The position numbers were made by a program, and so were the translations under genes. 64,000 nt of DNA, from the NCBI GenBank assembly GCA_040510375.1, contig JBEVJC010000012.1, positions 513,090 to 577,089 of the forward strand, in the 5' to 3' direction. Source of the DNA: JBEVJC01 sp040510375. GTDB taxonomy: Bacteria > Bacteroidota > Bacteroidia > Chitinophagales > Chitinophagaceae. Below the pieces are notes generated by a model, which had not been told where the DNA came from, made no database searches, and saw nothing but the letters and a program-made list of their open reading frames with translations. This document shows positions 27,019-36,954 of this stretch, piece by piece (within the stretch, counting starts at the first letter, position 1; each line of letters begins with the position of its first letter).

Positions 27019-28341
27019 TTATTTTTCAATGGTATTTCCTTCGATATTGTCTTCTATCAGGTCCTCCGTTTTGCTTACATTACTAAATGCAAATTCCATT
27101 TTATTCCGGTCGAATTCTTTTTCGTTATTGGCCAGCCAGATCGTTGCAACACCATTGCCGATAAAATTGGTGATTGCCCTTGCTTCTGACATGAAACGGT
27201 CGACGCCAACCAGCAGCGCCAATCCCTCAATCGGGATTACTTTAACGGCCGACAAGGTGGAAGCCAGTACCACAAATCCGCTGCCGGCTACGCCAGCCGC
27301 ACCTTTTGAAGTAAGCATCAGTAAACCGATGATACTGGCAATCTGTGAAAGGCTGAGATCAACATGGAAAACCTGCGCCAAAAAAATAATACACATGGAC
27401 AGGTAAATGGTGGTGCCGTCGAGGTTAAATGAATAACCGGTGGGCACAACCAGGCCCACCACGGGTTTGGAACAACCCATCCGTTCCAGCTTTTCCATTA
27501 GTGTTGGCAGGGCTGCTTCTGACGAAGAGGTACCAAGCACCACCAGTAATTCTTCCCGGATATATTTAAGGAAACGGAAGATGCTGACTTTATACATCCG
27601 GAGTATATAATAAAGTACTACGAAAATAAAAACAGCCATGGTTACGTAAACAGTAGCCATCAGTTTGAATAAGGGCAGCAGCGTGTCGATTCCGTAAGTA
27701 CCAATAGTATAAGCCATGCCGCCGAATGCTCCGATGGGTGCCAGCAACATCACCAGGTGGAGGCCGCGGAAAATAAGTTTCGACAGCCAGTGTAATGGAT
27801 CAGTGATCCATTTGTTGTTTTTATACAGGCTGAGTAATACTCCGCAAACCAGGGCAAAAATCAGGACCTGTAAGGTTGAATTGTCGCGCAGGAAATGCAG
27901 CCAGCTGAACGAAGTATTGGTTGTGTATCTGGAAATATCACCGGTTTTAACGGTGGAAGAATCAACACCATGGCCGGGCCGGATCAGCAGGGCCACAGCT
28001 ACCCCGATCACCAATGCGAAGGTGGTCACCACTTCGAAGTAGAGCAATGCTTTTGCACCAACCCGGCCCACCTTCTTCAGGTTGCCCATACTGACAATAC
28101 CCAGGGTAATGGTTAAAAAAATGATCGGGTTGATAAAGAGTTTGACAATACTGATGAAGATGCCGCTCAGTACCTCACTGAGACTGGTTTTGATCAGGAT
28201 TTCCTGTCCCAGGAAATGCCGTTTAACCTCTTTCGCCAGTAACTTCTGTAAAGCAATCTCCGGGAAAAAATGACCGATCAGGATACCCGCCGTGATTGCA
28301 ATAAGGACCCAGAATGTAAGATTGGTAAGAAGTTTTTTCAT
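27019..28341 (-). CDS. Dicarboxylate/amino acid:cation symporter (DAACS family)
   Basis: A 440-residue inner-membrane Na+ or H+ coupled carrier for C4-dicarboxylates or acidic amino acids. The serine-rich hairpin GTSSSEAALPTL and the TM7/TM8 motif NLDGTTIYLS, both substrate and cation-binding regions in GltP/GltPh-like transporters, are present. The N-terminus MKKLLTNLTFWVLIAITAG was chosen as start; the longer frame adds 25 non-family residues. Substrate (glutamate, aspartate or succinate) is not decided by the sequence. Confidence 0.92.
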   Translation of the reverse strand: MKKLLTNLTFWVLIAITAGILIGHFFPEIALQKLLAKEVKRHFLGQEILIKTSLSEVLSGIFISIVKLFINPIIFLTITLGIVSMGNLKKVGRVGAKALLYFEVVTTFALVIGVAVALLIRPGHGVDSSTVKTGDISRYTTNTSFSWLHFLRDNSTLQVLIFALVCGVLLSLYKNNKWITDPLHWLSKLIFRGLHLVMLLAPIGAFGGMAYTIGTYGIDTLLPLFKLMATVYVTMAVFIFVVLYYILRMYKVSIFRFLKYIREELLVVLGTSSSEAALPTLMEKLERMGCSKPVVGLVVPTGYSFNLDGTTIYLSMCIIFLAQVFHVDLSLSQIASIIGLLMLTSKGAAGVAGSGFVVLASTLSAVKVIPIEGLALLVGVDRFMSEARAITNFIGNGVATIWLANNEKEFDRNKMEFAFSNVSKTEDLIEDNIEGNTIEK

Positions 28342-28381
28342 GTGCTGGTAACAAGATAATAAACACGGATCGTTCCGGCAT

Positions 28382-28410
28382 AAAAAAAACCGCCCTGGGG
28401 GCGGTTGATA
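28382..28410 (-). terminator. Intrinsic terminator downstream of the porP-like gene
   Basis: An 8-bp GC-rich stem (28388-28395 with 28399-28406, 3-base loop) followed on the minus strand by eight T. It lies about 20 bases past the porP-like stop codon and upstream of the symporter gene. Confidence 0.9.
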
Positions 28411-28425
28411 TTTCATTAAATAATG

Positions 28426-29439
28426 TCAGAATTTGGGACAGTTCAATAATCGCATCGACGGATCCGAATACTTACGGATATAAATCAGGGATAGTTCAAT
28501 CCCGCCCCTGGAAGCAGATGCTGCCTTGAGAGAAGAAGTATTGACATCGTATGATGCACCAAAATGCCATTCATCGAATTCAAGTCCCATGTAAGGAATC
28601 ACCGCGTCATTAAAACGGTACCAGGTTCCCAGGTATACATTGGTTGGATTTTCTTCGTCGTTGTTGACATTTAGGGAGAATGCGCCACCGAGCATGGTAT
28701 TTTTTGCCTTTGCCTGCATGCTGTGGTTGGCCGACAGGTGTAGAGCATTGTAGGTTCCCACGGGTAGTTTAGCTCCGGCCTGCAGGGTAGTCCGGGCACT
28801 CAGGATAAAATCGCCGCCATCGAAATTTTCTTTTGGCCGGTTAATATGGTACATCGAAGCACCGAAATAAAAATTGTTGTAGCCATTGGTAGTTCCATTA
28901 TAAATAAATCCGGCATTCAGGTCAAAATAATTGATGCTGAATTGTCGGTTTGCATAAGGATCAAGGCTGATATTGGTAAAACCAAATGGGGTAAGCTGGT
29001 CAAGGAATTTCAGGTTGGCAGTATTCAGTCGTTTACTGACGAACGTACCCTGGAAACCGGCGCCAATGGAGTGATATCCGTTTTCGTCAAGAGCCTTATG
29101 GTAAGCGGTAGAAAATCCGAGATAGGTATTTTTCAGTGCCCCGTCACCCGCCTGGTCGCTGAAACCCAGGAAACCAATCCCGAACTGGTCGTTGGTGGCA
29201 ATCCTGTTTTTTAAAATCCCCATATCAAAGGAAGCAGTAAAAGTGGTATAGGCATTACTGATGGTGGGCCATTGATTCCGGTAGTTTCCGGCAACCCTGA
29301 AAACACCGTCAAATTTCCCCGTCTGGGCCGGATTTAATGTTAATGGAGAAGAGAAAAACTGGGAAAAGTTGGGATCCTGTGCAGCAGCAGTTCCAGCCAG
29401 GGCAACACAACAGGTAAGGGTATAAAGGATCTTTTTCAT
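28426..29439 (-). CDS. PorP/SprF family type IX secretion outer membrane protein
   Basis: A 337-residue outer-membrane beta-barrel of the PorP/SprF family, partners of T9SS-secreted surface proteins. The signal peptide (MKKILYTLTCCVALAGTAAAQ) is followed by the strong family signature DPNFSQFFSSPLTLNPAQTG and NYRNQW, then alternating aromatic beta strands and a C-terminal ELSLIYIRKY. Family members often sit beside their cargo gene (SprF beside SprB); here the neighbours are upp and a symporter, and the nearest giant cargo is 2.3 kb away on the other strand, so no dedicated partner is obvious. Confidence 0.88.
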   Translation of the reverse strand: MKKILYTLTCCVALAGTAAAQDPNFSQFFSSPLTLNPAQTGKFDGVFRVAGNYRNQWPTISNAYTTFTASFDMGILKNRIATNDQFGIGFLGFSDQAGDGALKNTYLGFSTAYHKALDENGYHSIGAGFQGTFVSKRLNTANLKFLDQLTPFGFTNISLDPYANRQFSINYFDLNAGFIYNGTTNGYNNFYFGASMYHINRPKENFDGGDFILSARTTLQAGAKLPVGTYNALHLSANHSMQAKAKNTMLGGAFSLNVNNDEENPTNVYLGTWYRFNDAVIPYMGLEFDEWHFGASYDVNTSSLKAASASRGGIELSLIYIRKYSDPSMRLLNCPKF

Positions 29440-29704
29440 TAAAGCGTTTAGTTTTTTCACTGGTCTGGTTTTCGGCTGGATCATGGCCCTGGGCTTTAAC
29501 GTTAATAAAAGCGAAAAAATTGCCCGGACACCCGATCAGAATAACGGTGCGCCGGCCAAAATACAACAAATAGTAGACCTGCAAAAATTGTGATCCGCTG
29601 CGTGGGTTGAACGTGTTCGTAAATGTGATCGTAGGCGGGAAATTTTTGGATGGGGGCAAGGTATTTCCGCGGGCAGGGGATCTTCCTGTAAATACCCGTA
29701 GGCC

Positions 29705-30355
29705 TTACATCTGGACCTTTACCCCGAAAGAAAGGTCGCCGGCATCACCCAGGCCTGGTACGATATAACCTTTTGCAGTGATTTCATCATCGATATCACC
29801 ACACCAGATGGAAACGGATGGTTCATTCCTGATAACGTACTCTATTCCAACGCTGCATGCAATGGCAGCCACAATATGGATTTCTTTGGGGTGACCTTCT
29901 GCTTTCAGGAAGCTGATTGTTTTTACCAGCGATGCACCCGTGGCAAGCATTGGGTCCGAGATAATGATGGTCCGGTTTTCCAGTTCGGGGCAGGAAATAT
30001 AGTCGAGGCTGATATCAAAAGTACCGTCCTTATTATGTTTTCTGTACGCAGAAATAAAAGCGTTGTCGGCTTTATCAAAATAGTTCAGCAATCCCTGGTG
30101 GAGTGGCAGGCCTGCACGCAGGATAGTGGCCAGCACCGGCTGTTCCACCAGCATCTTGGCACTTGCAATACCCAGCGAGGTCTGCACTTCCTTCTCTGCA
30201 AAAGGAAGTTTTTTGCTGATCTCGTAAGCGGCAACCTCACCAAACCTTTCCAGGTTGCGGCGGAACCGCATCCGGTCAGCCTGGATGTCCTGGTCCCTTA
30301 GTTCACTGATCCAGTTACTGACCAGGCTGTGTTGCTCGCTTAAGTTGATGATCAT
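29705..30355 (-). CDS. upp: Uracil phosphoribosyltransferase
   Basis: Pyrimidine salvage enzyme converting uracil and PRPP to UMP. The 216 residues show the PRPP-binding stretch IISDPMLATGASLVKTI (usual GG is GA here), RAGLPLHQG, and the uracil site near the C-terminus, YIVPGLGDAGDLSFG. The start MIINLSEQHS was chosen because it fits family length. A -7 box lies about 55 bases upstream. Confidence 0.94.
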   Translation of the reverse strand: MIINLSEQHSLVSNWISELRDQDIQADRMRFRRNLERFGEVAAYEISKKLPFAEKEVQTSLGIASAKMLVEQPVLATILRAGLPLHQGLLNYFDKADNAFISAYRKHNKDGTFDISLDYISCPELENRTIIISDPMLATGASLVKTISFLKAEGHPKEIHIVAAIACSVGIEYVIRNEPSVSIWCGDIDDEITAKGYIVPGLGDAGDLSFGVKVQM

Positions 30356-30400
30356 AATCGTAATATTTACAGCCGCAAGGTTTAGCCGTCCAAACCTTTG

Positions 30401-30408
30401 TACTTTTG
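30401..30408 (+). promoter_or_regulatory. -7 promoter box for anmK
   Basis: TACTTTTG fits TAnnTTTG exactly and lies 26 bases before the anmK ATG. It is one base from the minus-strand upp box. A clear -33 box at standard spacing is not seen. Confidence 0.5.
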
Positions 30409-30409
30409 A

Positions 30410-30417
30410 CAAATCTA
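30410..30417 (-). promoter_or_regulatory. -7 promoter box for upp
   Basis: On the minus strand this reads TAGATTTG, an exact TAnnTTTG match about 55 bases upstream of the upp start. It abuts the divergent anmK -7 box, so the two promoters would overlap. Confidence 0.45.
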
Positions 30418-30433
30418 AACTAAAATAGGTTTC

Positions 30434-31570
30434 ATGCTTTACAGGGCGATAGGATTAATGAGTGGAAGTTCACTGGATGGATTGGATATCGTTTGCGCAG
30501 CCTTTCAGGAAAATGGCGGCAAATGGAGTTTCGAGATCCTGGCGGCAGATTGCCTGCCGTATGATGAAATATGGACAAGCCGGCTTTCACGGGCCACTTC
30601 ACTATCGGCACTCGATTACCAGTTATTACATATTGATTATGGTCATTATCTGGGCGAACAGGTTAATAGTTTTATCAGGGCAAACGGACTGGAGTTCAAA
30701 GTGGCACTCCTCGCATCCCATGGCCATACCAGTTTCCATCTGCCCGAAAAAAGAATGACTGCCCAGCTGGGCGATGGTGCATCCATAGCTGCAGTAACCC
30801 AATTACCGGTTGTATCGGATCTCCGCGCCATGGATGTGGCGCTCGGTGGACAGGGAGCACCCATTGTCCCGGTGGGAGAACAATTGTTATTCAGTGACTA
30901 CGATTATTACCTGAATCTCGGCGGTATTGCCAACCTCTCCCTGAAAGAGGGATTCAGGGCCTTTGATGTATGCCCCGCAAACCGCGTGCTCAACCTGCTG
31001 GCCGCCGAGGCAGGCGTGGATTATGATGACAAGGGTTATCTCGCTTCTTCAGGTACGGTTAACCATCATTTACTCAACGAGCTGAATTCACTTGAATATT
31101 ATAACAGGCCATTCCCTAAATCACTGGCAAATGATTTCGGGACCGATATCATTTATCCCCTTATCCGCCAGTATGCGCTCAGCGTTTATGATTCCCTTGC
31201 AACATACGTGGAACATATCTGCATACAAATTGTAAAACCGCTAACAAAGAGTATATCTGATCATACAGGGAAAAATGCGGAGCCACAAATAACAGGTGCC
31301 GCAAATGAAGAACCTGTAATGAAAAAAATGCTCATAACAGGTGGCGGTGCTTTCAACAGTTTCCTGGTAGAACAACTTATTAAAAAAACAGAAGCCATTG
31401 GTGTCAGTGTTATAGTTCCCGACGACCAGATCGTAAAATACAAGGAAGCGCTGATCATGGGATTGATCGGTGTGCTTCGCTGGCGCGAGGAAACAAACGT
31501 GCTTTCATCTGTTACCGGTGCCCGGCGCGACAGTGTGGGCGGTGCATTCTGGATGGGGCAGGAGGGTTGA
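30434..31570 (+). CDS. anmK: Anhydro-N-acetylmuramic acid kinase
   Basis: Recycling kinase that hydrolyses and phosphorylates 1,6-anhydro-MurNAc to MurNAc-6-phosphate. The 378-residue ASKHA-fold protein begins with GLMSGSSLDGLDI (family LMSGTSxDG), followed by SHGHTSFH, LGDGASIA, DLRAMDVALGGQGAPIVP and LNLGGIANLS, and ends with the ITGGGAFNSFL glycine loop. A linker around residues 275-292 (SDHTGKNAEPQITGAANEE) looks like a lineage-specific insert. The gene stands alone. Confidence 0.93.
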   Translation: MLYRAIGLMSGSSLDGLDIVCAAFQENGGKWSFEILAADCLPYDEIWTSRLSRATSLSALDYQLLHIDYGHYLGEQVNSFIRANGLEFKVALLASHGHTSFHLPEKRMTAQLGDGASIAAVTQLPVVSDLRAMDVALGGQGAPIVPVGEQLLFSDYDYYLNLGGIANLSLKEGFRAFDVCPANRVLNLLAAEAGVDYDDKGYLASSGTVNHHLLNELNSLEYYNRPFPKSLANDFGTDIIYPLIRQYALSVYDSLATYVEHICIQIVKPLTKSISDHTGKNAEPQITGAANEEPVMKKMLITGGGAFNSFLVEQLIKKTEAIGVSVIVPDDQIVKYKEALIMGLIGVLRWREETNVLSSVTGARRDSVGGAFWMGQEG

Positions 31571-31760
31571 TTTGCGGAGGATAGTTGCGGGGTTTGATAA
31601 CGGGAACGGGGTAATTTCTGAAGAAAATGCCGGAAAGGTTGCCTGTGAACAAGCGCAGATTTTCGGATATAAAAGCAGGAAATGATGCAGTGCATGAGGG
31701 TTTGCATTGGATTAATTATTATATTATCTTGTCAACGCCACCAAAACCTTACTCTGTCTC

Positions 31761-34700
31761 ATGAGATTTTTTGCCATCTGCCTTCTTCTGGGCATTTTCC
31801 CATCATGCATCCAGGCTCAGATAACTGCTGCATTTACATCTGATAAACAGGGCGATTGCCAGCCAGCAACTATCCGGTTTTCGAATACAAGTGCCGGCGT
31901 ATCTGCGGCCGCTGTTTATTTATGGGACTTTGGCAATGGCAATACTTCGGTGCTCAAAGATCCGTCAGCAGTATTTACTGATGTTGGTACCTACAATGTA
32001 AAACTGACTGTTACCGATAATGGCAGGACCTCGGAAAAAACTTCCGTCATCACGGTTTATAAAAAACCCGGTATAGCTTTTACGGTAGATGATGACAAAA
32101 TCTGTATGCCCTCACCTGCTGTGTTCACCAGTACATCCACTCCGGGTGATGGATACCTGAATACCTATCACTGGGATTTCGGTGATGGCCAGACCCAGGT
32201 AACGAACAGCCCCACAGTGTCCCATTATTATTCATTCGAACAACAGGCAACCGTTAGCCTTACCGCAACCAATAATTTCGGTTGCAGCCAGTCACTTATA
32301 AAACAGGACATCGTACGCATTTATCCCGAATTGGTTGCAGGGTTCGTAGCAGATAATTATATTTTCTGCAATGCACCCGGGACTGTTAATTTCACAAACA
32401 ACAGCAATGGTCCGGGAACACTTACTTACTTATGGGACTTTGGAGATGGGACCACTTCCACCCAGTTGAATCCATCACATACCTATACCAGGAACGGGTT
32501 GTATACAGTCAGGCTCACCGTAACAAATGATATTGGTTGTACAAATACTTCGGTCCGGCCGGACTATATCCGGGTTGGCGGATTTACAACTGCATTCCAG
32601 GAACCGGCAGTTATCTGTGTCAATTCACAGGTCTATATCAGTAATACCAGCTGGCCCGCTTCACAACGTGTTGAATGGAGAGTAGACGGTCAACCTGTAT
32701 ATTATTATGGTAACGACGGATTTAATTACACTTTTAACACAACTGGTGAACATACCATCGAACTTCGTTCGGAGTTCGGACCCTGCACAGGTACGTTTAC
32801 GAAAAAGGTCGTGGTGAATGCCTTGCCTGACCTGAAAGGTTTTATCGCAGATATTAAAGGTCTTTGTGGCGCACCGGTTTCTGTTCAATTCCGTGATACC
32901 ACAGCCGGGGCTGTTGCCTGGCGTTGGTATCTTGAAAACTGGAACGTATCATCCAGCCTGCAGGCGCCCACCCGACTTTATACCAGCGATGGCAACTATT
33001 ATGTATCATTGGAAGTGACGAATGCAGCAGGTTGTTCATCAAGTATTGGCCAATACGTACCTATAAGCGCACCCCTTGTTGGTATTTTCGTTGATTATAC
33101 TATACCTCATGAATCATGTGGCCCGCTGACAATACCATTTGAATATCAGTCAACCGAAGAGCTGGCTACGCTAACCTGGGATTTTGGAGATGGCACCACA
33201 TCAACAAATAAGGCACCTACACATATTTACAATAAACCCGGCAGTTACAACGTAAAACTGACTTACCGGACAATCAACGGTTGTACTGGTGTAGTCCATT
33301 ATTATCGTACGCTTTACGTAAGGGAAAAACCAAAGGCCGACTTCTCTGCACCCCAACTGATTTGCGGTAATACACCCGTGGTGTTTAACCCCGGACTCAG
33401 CACCGGTTACGTTCTGAATTATGTGTGGGACTTTGGGGATAACACCGGGCAGCAATGGAGTTACAACCAGCATATTTATGAACAGGATGGAATCTACGAT
33501 GTACAACTCATCGCCCAAAATGGATTTTGCAATGATACAGTCATTAAAAAAGCGTACATAAAAGTCAACCCGCCCTTTGTCAGTATCGGGGGTACCACTA
33601 ATACCTGCGATGGTAACAGGGGTATTGTGGAATTCACGGATAACAGCCGGTTTGTCAATTCATGGAGATGGGATTTTGGCGATGGCACTTCCACCACATA
33701 CACCACATATCAGCCAACAATCAAACATGAGTATGCACTTACCGGAAATTATACCGCAACCCTCTATGTAACCAACGGTACATGTACACTCAGCAGATCG
33801 GTAGGGGTAAAGGTTCTGCGAAAGAAAACACCGGTGCTTGGCGTCACGGTAACAAGTGCCTGTGGCGTTGATTCCAGGGTAAATATTACTGTCACCGGGT
33901 TGGATGCAAATCCATGGGTCAGCTATTACTATCATTACGGTTATTCGTTTTATGACGAAAACAATAACCTGATGAACAACTTCCTTGAAATCAGTCCTTC
34001 CTATCTATTCCCCTGGGCAGGTGTTATGGCCCGGCTGCCTGCGGGCACTTACCGCATCCGGGTGGTGGCCGTTTCCTATGTCTTTGGCTGCAGTGATACC
34101 AGTGCCTATGTGAGTTTTACCATCGGTGGTCCAAAAGCTGCAATAGCACCGGTACCAAAGGATATCTGTTACAAAAGTCCGGTCCGGTTTCTTGATGTTT
34201 CAAAGGCAACGAACAATGTACCGTTGAAAAGCATCAACTGGAGTTTTGGGGACGGTACAAGCAGCATCTCAACACCGGGAGCCACTGTTGACCATATCTA
34301 TGCCAATCCCGGAAATTATTACGTAACTCTTCGCGCCATTGATGAACAGGGTTGTTCATCGGAAGCCACTACCACCGCAATGGTGACCGGTCCCAGGGCT
34401 TCCTTCCAGATGTCTGGCGGGCCCGTAGTGCAATTGAATACCACGGTAAACTTCTTCAATTACACCAACACTTACAATGCACCCAATACAAGTTACCGAT
34501 GGATAATTGACAACCTCGCAGAGTATACAACCTATTCACCGTCGCATACTTTCCCCGTTGCCGGTACCTATACCATCACCCTCATTACTACCAATAATGA
34601 CAATGGTTGCGCTGATACCGTGAGGCAGGTATTGACGGTAAAGGAATTCCGTACCGGTTTCGAGACCGGGCAATCATTTATCGGGGACCATGGAAACTGT

Positions 34701-36149
34701 GCGCCGGTACTTGCCCGTTTCCGCAACACATCTGTCAACTATACAAGGTTGGTATGGGATTTCGGCGACGGACAAACGCTGGAGAATGCCTATGCACCTT
34801 CACATATTTATAGCCAGCCAGGTACGTATTATGTCAAGCTCGAAATTTATGGATACAATGGCCTGCAGGAAACACAATATGATTCTGTAAAAGTATTCCG
34901 GCCAACAGCTGTTATAGATGTACCATTGCTCGAAGCCTGCAAGGGCGTAGGTCTTGAACTTAACTCGCCAATGGCGGGCACAACGGGAACATACCAGTGG
35001 GATTTTGGTAATGGTTTTATAACTGAGACAACGGATAGCCTGGCGGTGCATTCTTTTGCAGCAGCGGGAACCTTTGTACCAACACTTATCATCCGGGATG
35101 AAGCAGGTTGCGAAACTGCTGCCAAGGGTGATCCGATCCTGATTCACCCCGATCCGGTAGTAGACGTAGCACCCGCCATTGCCGCAGTTTGTAAGGGAGT
35201 GGCGGTTGAACTGGTTGCAACCGGTGGTGATAGTTATGCCTGGTCTCCTGCAACGGGTCTTAATTCAACAACATCATCCACTGTACTGGCATTGCCCGTC
35301 ACTGCTACCCGGTACCGGGTTGACGTGACCGACCTGCACGGATGTAAAGGATGGGATGAAATACTGGTGGAAGTGGCCACGCCAATCAGCCTGAACGGGA
35401 CAAATGAATCAGATCTTTGCAAAGGCAGTTCAATGCAACTGAATGTAACGGGTGTTCCGGATATACGATGGATCGGTAATACAACTGGCCTGAACAATCC
35501 ATCCATCAGTTCACCCATTGCCTCACCAGCTTCTGATATTATTTATACAGCAGTGGGGTACGACCGGTTCCTCTGTTATACCGATACCCACCAGGTTAAA
35601 ATAAATGTACGGCCCGTACCAACTGTAAATGCCGGTGCCGACCTCCAGGTATTTTATGGTTCCGAAAACCAGCTCAACGGTACAGGCAGTGCAGAAGTTA
35701 CCAGGTGGAAATGGAGTCCTGCTGATTACCTCAGTTGTACAAATTGCAGGAATCCGGTAACCCGGCCTTTTTCTGATGTATTGTATGTTTTCCAGGGTAC
35801 AACGGCCTATGGTTGTATAGCGCGCGATTCGTTATTTGTAAAAGCAAGTTGTGCGCAGGCGAATGTTTTCATACCAACAGCCTTCACCCCAAACCGCGAT
35901 GGTATAAATGATCTGTTCAGTATCGTAGGTTACGGAGTAAGCCGTGTGAAATCATTCAGGATTTTCAACCGGTGGGGAAATGTAATGGTAGACCGGAAGA
36001 ATTTTTTACCAGGTGATGCCAACGCATCCTGGGACGGCCGCTACCAGGGGGTAGAGGCTGAATCAGGGGTATATGTTTTTATGGTAGAACTGGAATGCGA
36101 TGAGGGCGGAATTTTTATGAGGAAAGGAACCGTTACACTGATCAGGTAA
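31761..36149 (+). CDS. Giant PKD-repeat secreted protein with T9SS type B (CHU_C) sorting domain
   Basis: A 1462-residue surface or secreted protein. A signal peptide ends near SCIQAQ. The body is built from roughly a dozen PKD or PKD-like modules: WDFG(D/N)G strings recur (for example WDFGDGQTQ, WDFGDGTTS twice, WDFGDNTG, WRWDFGDGTS, WSFGDGTSS, WDFGDGQTL), each followed by a Y-x-V-x-L strand. Near residue 1150 two non-PKD segments (YAWSPATGLN, IRWIGNTTGLN) follow. The C-terminus has the gliding-associated CHU_C/type B signal: IPTAFTPNRDGINDLF, FRIFNRWGN, WDGRYQG, SGVYVFMVE. Such proteins are typically adhesins or glycan binders; ligand unknown. It is monocistronic. Confidence 0.88.
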   Translation: MRFFAICLLLGIFPSCIQAQITAAFTSDKQGDCQPATIRFSNTSAGVSAAAVYLWDFGNGNTSVLKDPSAVFTDVGTYNVKLTVTDNGRTSEKTSVITVYKKPGIAFTVDDDKICMPSPAVFTSTSTPGDGYLNTYHWDFGDGQTQVTNSPTVSHYYSFEQQATVSLTATNNFGCSQSLIKQDIVRIYPELVAGFVADNYIFCNAPGTVNFTNNSNGPGTLTYLWDFGDGTTSTQLNPSHTYTRNGLYTVRLTVTNDIGCTNTSVRPDYIRVGGFTTAFQEPAVICVNSQVYISNTSWPASQRVEWRVDGQPVYYYGNDGFNYTFNTTGEHTIELRSEFGPCTGTFTKKVVVNALPDLKGFIADIKGLCGAPVSVQFRDTTAGAVAWRWYLENWNVSSSLQAPTRLYTSDGNYYVSLEVTNAAGCSSSIGQYVPISAPLVGIFVDYTIPHESCGPLTIPFEYQSTEELATLTWDFGDGTTSTNKAPTHIYNKPGSYNVKLTYRTINGCTGVVHYYRTLYVREKPKADFSAPQLICGNTPVVFNPGLSTGYVLNYVWDFGDNTGQQWSYNQHIYEQDGIYDVQLIAQNGFCNDTVIKKAYIKVNPPFVSIGGTTNTCDGNRGIVEFTDNSRFVNSWRWDFGDGTSTTYTTYQPTIKHEYALTGNYTATLYVTNGTCTLSRSVGVKVLRKKTPVLGVTVTSACGVDSRVNITVTGLDANPWVSYYYHYGYSFYDENNNLMNNFLEISPSYLFPWAGVMARLPAGTYRIRVVAVSYVFGCSDTSAYVSFTIGGPKAAIAPVPKDICYKSPVRFLDVSKATNNVPLKSINWSFGDGTSSISTPGATVDHIYANPGNYYVTLRAIDEQGCSSEATTTAMVTGPRASFQMSGGPVVQLNTTVNFFNYTNTYNAPNTSYRWIIDNLAEYTTYSPSHTFPVAGTYTITLITTNNDNGCADTVRQVLTVKEFRTGFETGQSFIGDHGNCAPVLARFRNTSVNYTRLVWDFGDGQTLENAYAPSHIYSQPGTYYVKLEIYGYNGLQETQYDSVKVFRPTAVIDVPLLEACKGVGLELNSPMAGTTGTYQWDFGNGFITETTDSLAVHSFAAAGTFVPTLIIRDEAGCETAAKGDPILIHPDPVVDVAPAIAAVCKGVAVELVATGGDSYAWSPATGLNSTTSSTVLALPVTATRYRVDVTDLHGCKGWDEILVEVATPISLNGTNESDLCKGSSMQLNVTGVPDIRWIGNTTGLNNPSISSPIASPASDIIYTAVGYDRFLCYTDTHQVKINVRPVPTVNAGADLQVFYGSENQLNGTGSAEVTRWKWSPADYLSCTNCRNPVTRPFSDVLYVFQGTTAYGCIARDSLFVKASCAQANVFIPTAFTPNRDGINDLFSIVGYGVSRVKSFRIFNRWGNVMVDRKNFLPGDANASWDGRYQGVEAESGVYVFMVELECDEGGIFMRKGTVTLIR

Positions 36150-36193
36150 TTCCACGCCGTACATGTGCTGATGATATAAACATACAACAGCTG

Positions 36194-36934
36194 TTATAAA
36201 CCAAGTACTGCTTTAAGTTTTCCGTAGCCACCGCGGCTTACGGGAACTTTTCCTCCGGAACGAAGGATGGCCACATGGTTATCCTTTTCATACGGATCGA
36301 TACGGGTGATCTGCTGGATATTGACAATATACGACCGGTGCGATCGCACAAACTGTTGCTGGTCGAGCGCCTGTTCGAAATGGCTCATTGTTTTATTCTT
36401 CAGGAAATAACCTTCCGAGGTATGGATCTTCACATAATCATCAGCAGCTTCCAGGTAATAGATATCATGAACCGGGATTATCTTGATCTTACTGCCATTC
36501 TTTACTACCACCCGCTGGTTTTGTGAAGGGGAAAAGGAAGCAGTTTCCAGCAGCTCGCTGGTTTTTGGAACGGCTTGTTTTGCTTGTTGATCCTTCCATT
36601 TGTTGATAGCCTTATCGAACCTCTCCTGGTTAAATGGTTTCAGCAGGTAATCAATTGCGTGGGCTTCAAACGCTCTGATAGCATATTCATCAAATGCCGT
36701 GGTAAATATAACAGCAGGAGTCTGGTCCACCAGTTCAAGCATTTCAAATCCGTTGATCTTGGGCATTTGTATATCGAGGAAGATCAGTTCGGGCTGGTAT
36801 TGCTGTATTGCTTTCAGTCCTTCGAATCCGTCTCCGCATTCGGCCACCAGTTCAAGTTCCGGAAATTGTTGCAGGTATTCCCGGACGATGCTTCTCGCAA
36901 GCGGTTCGTCATCTATAATCAGTACTTTAAACAT
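36194..36934 (-). CDS. LytTR-family response regulator
   Basis: A 246-residue two-component regulator. The N-terminal receiver has the acidic pair IIDDEPLAR, the phospho-acceptor Asp in LIFLDIQMPKINGFEML, the conserved Thr in FTTAFDEYA and Lys in YLLKPFNQERF. A linker of about 25 residues leads to a LytTR DNA-binding domain (IIPVHDIYYLEAADDYVKIHT, FVRSHRSYIVN, PVSRGGYGKLKAVL). It follows the sensor kinase by 20 bases, so the pair very likely signals together; the target genes are unknown. Confidence 0.93.
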   Translation of the reverse strand: MFKVLIIDDEPLARSIVREYLQQFPELELVAECGDGFEGLKAIQQYQPELIFLDIQMPKINGFEMLELVDQTPAVIFTTAFDEYAIRAFEAHAIDYLLKPFNQERFDKAINKWKDQQAKQAVPKTSELLETASFSPSQNQRVVVKNGSKIKIIPVHDIYYLEAADDYVKIHTSEGYFLKNKTMSHFEQALDQQQFVRSHRSYIVNIQQITRIDPYEKDNHVAILRSGGKVPVSRGGYGKLKAVLGL

Positions 36935-36954
36935 CACTTGATATTAATGGTTTT

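Noticed and set aside
36186..36195. 10-bp palindrome AACAGCTGTT at the LytTR gene end
   Set aside because: Too short and without a U-run to be a terminator, and it overlaps the stop codon; probably chance.
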